A stretch of DNA of 34,818 nucleotides from a virus: the IMG/VR virus record IMGVR_UViG_3300010354_000279, positions 1 through 34,818 of that record; one strand, written 5' to 3'. The notes under the pieces are model-generated. The model worked only from the letters and a program-made list of their open reading frames with translations, was not told where the DNA came from and made no database searches. Numbering within the stretch: position 1 is the first letter of the stretch; each line of letters begins with the position of its first letter. The translations under genes and the position numbers were made by a program. Positions 34,604-34,818 of the stretch are shown one piece after another.

Positions 34604-34818
34604 ATGCTTTCTCCATTTTCATCAGGTGCTTCATGTACAGGGAAATCCCCTCTCTTGGATGCAGGGGATCTACTCCGAATCCTAATTCACGCATTGGGGA
34701 CAAGTCTGCAACCGTATTTGTTTGGTATTGTGGAGCAAGATCATAAGGCATGGGTATGTACTCCCGTTCTCCCGCTCCAAATGCCTCTATGACCAAATCT
34801 GCAACCTCTTCGAAGGAA
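34596..34818 (-). CDS. Sugar-nucleotide epimerase, HldD-like (C-terminal fragment)
   Basis: Only the last ~73 residues are in the window; the open frame runs off the right edge. The visible part reads SFEEVADLVIEAF then REYIPMPYDLAPQYQTNTVA, DLSPMRELGF and EGISLYMKHL. It lines up with the C-terminus of ADP-L-glycero-D-manno-heptose 6-epimerase HldD ('[34 protein letters not shown]...GVTEYM'). HldD is an extended short-chain dehydrogenase that makes the LPS core heptose. Other NAD-dependent epimerases share some of this, so the substrate is not certain, and the Rossmann motif and catalytic YxxxK are beyond the edge. It forms an overlapping set with the cupin and HAD genes. Confidence 0.75.
   Translation of the reverse strand, partial: SFEEVADLVIEAFGAGEREYIPMPYDLAPQYQTNTVADLSPMRELGFGVDPLHPREGISLYMKHLMKMEKAYG

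Noticed and set aside
34166-34792. Several plus-strand open frames over the cupin, HAD and epimerase genes
   Set aside because: They are antisense to genes with clear catalytic motifs and have low-complexity, unconvincing translations.
1-34818. tRNA genes, CRISPR arrays, insertion sequences or integration sites
   Set aside because: No cloverleaf-like intergenic sequence, spaced direct repeats, transposase or integrase was seen; the gaps are too short to hold them.

Overview
The window is a stretch of the late structural region of a T4-type contractile-tailed phage (myovirus). Every convincing gene lies on the minus strand. They are tightly packed, many with stop/start overlaps (ATGA, TGATG) and purine-rich Shine-Dalgarno sites. 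I see no tRNA, rRNA, CRISPR or transposable element, and no gene-free stretch longer than about 85 bases. The order, read in the direction of transcription (right to left), follows the T4 / marine T4-like (cyanophage-type) order: PAAR-type tip protein, gp25, gp6, gp7-like, gp8, a DUF4815 (gp10-position) protein, fibres, gp13, gp14, gp15, gp16, gp17, gp18. The DUF4815 protein and gp25 directly before gp6 resemble marine T4-like phages more than T4 itself. The host cannot be read from the window. A Gram-negative host is likely, because the phage type and a heptose-epimerase-like gene both point to an LPS-bearing cell.

Right end (33.9-34.8 kb): the last codons of an HldD-like NAD-dependent sugar-nucleotide epimerase, a small cupin and a small HAD phosphatase overlap one another. 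Together they form a surface-sugar cassette placed next to the tail-tip genes. Then come a PAAR-like protein, an unrecognised membrane-anchored protein with a GAF-like soluble part, and the baseplate wedge genes 25, 6, 7-like and 8 (25.1-33.6 kb). A 569-residue protein of unknown role sits between 7 and 8; its strand/helix pattern suggests an enzyme-like TIM barrel.

Middle (6.4-25.1 kb): a 1727-residue DUF4815 protein, a previously uncalled 57-residue coiled-coil protein, a large fibre with a jelly-roll-like C-terminal region, a tail-collar fibre, two paralogous ~1,080-residue beta-helix-like proteins, a cysteine-rich 551-residue protein and a DUF1617-like protein. This block occupies the place of T4 genes 9-12 and wac and is probably the host-recognition apparatus.

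Left end (1-6.3 kb): neck proteins gp13 and gp14, tail completion protein gp15, small and large terminase gp16/gp17, and the tail sheath gp18, which runs off the left edge. A short motif, TATACATA (close to the T4 late promoter TATAAATA), occurs in the intergenic gaps ahead of gp18 and gp13, and a variant occurs ahead of the PAAR gene. These are the best candidates for late promoters. All calls come from reading the sequence and remembered family features; no searches were run.
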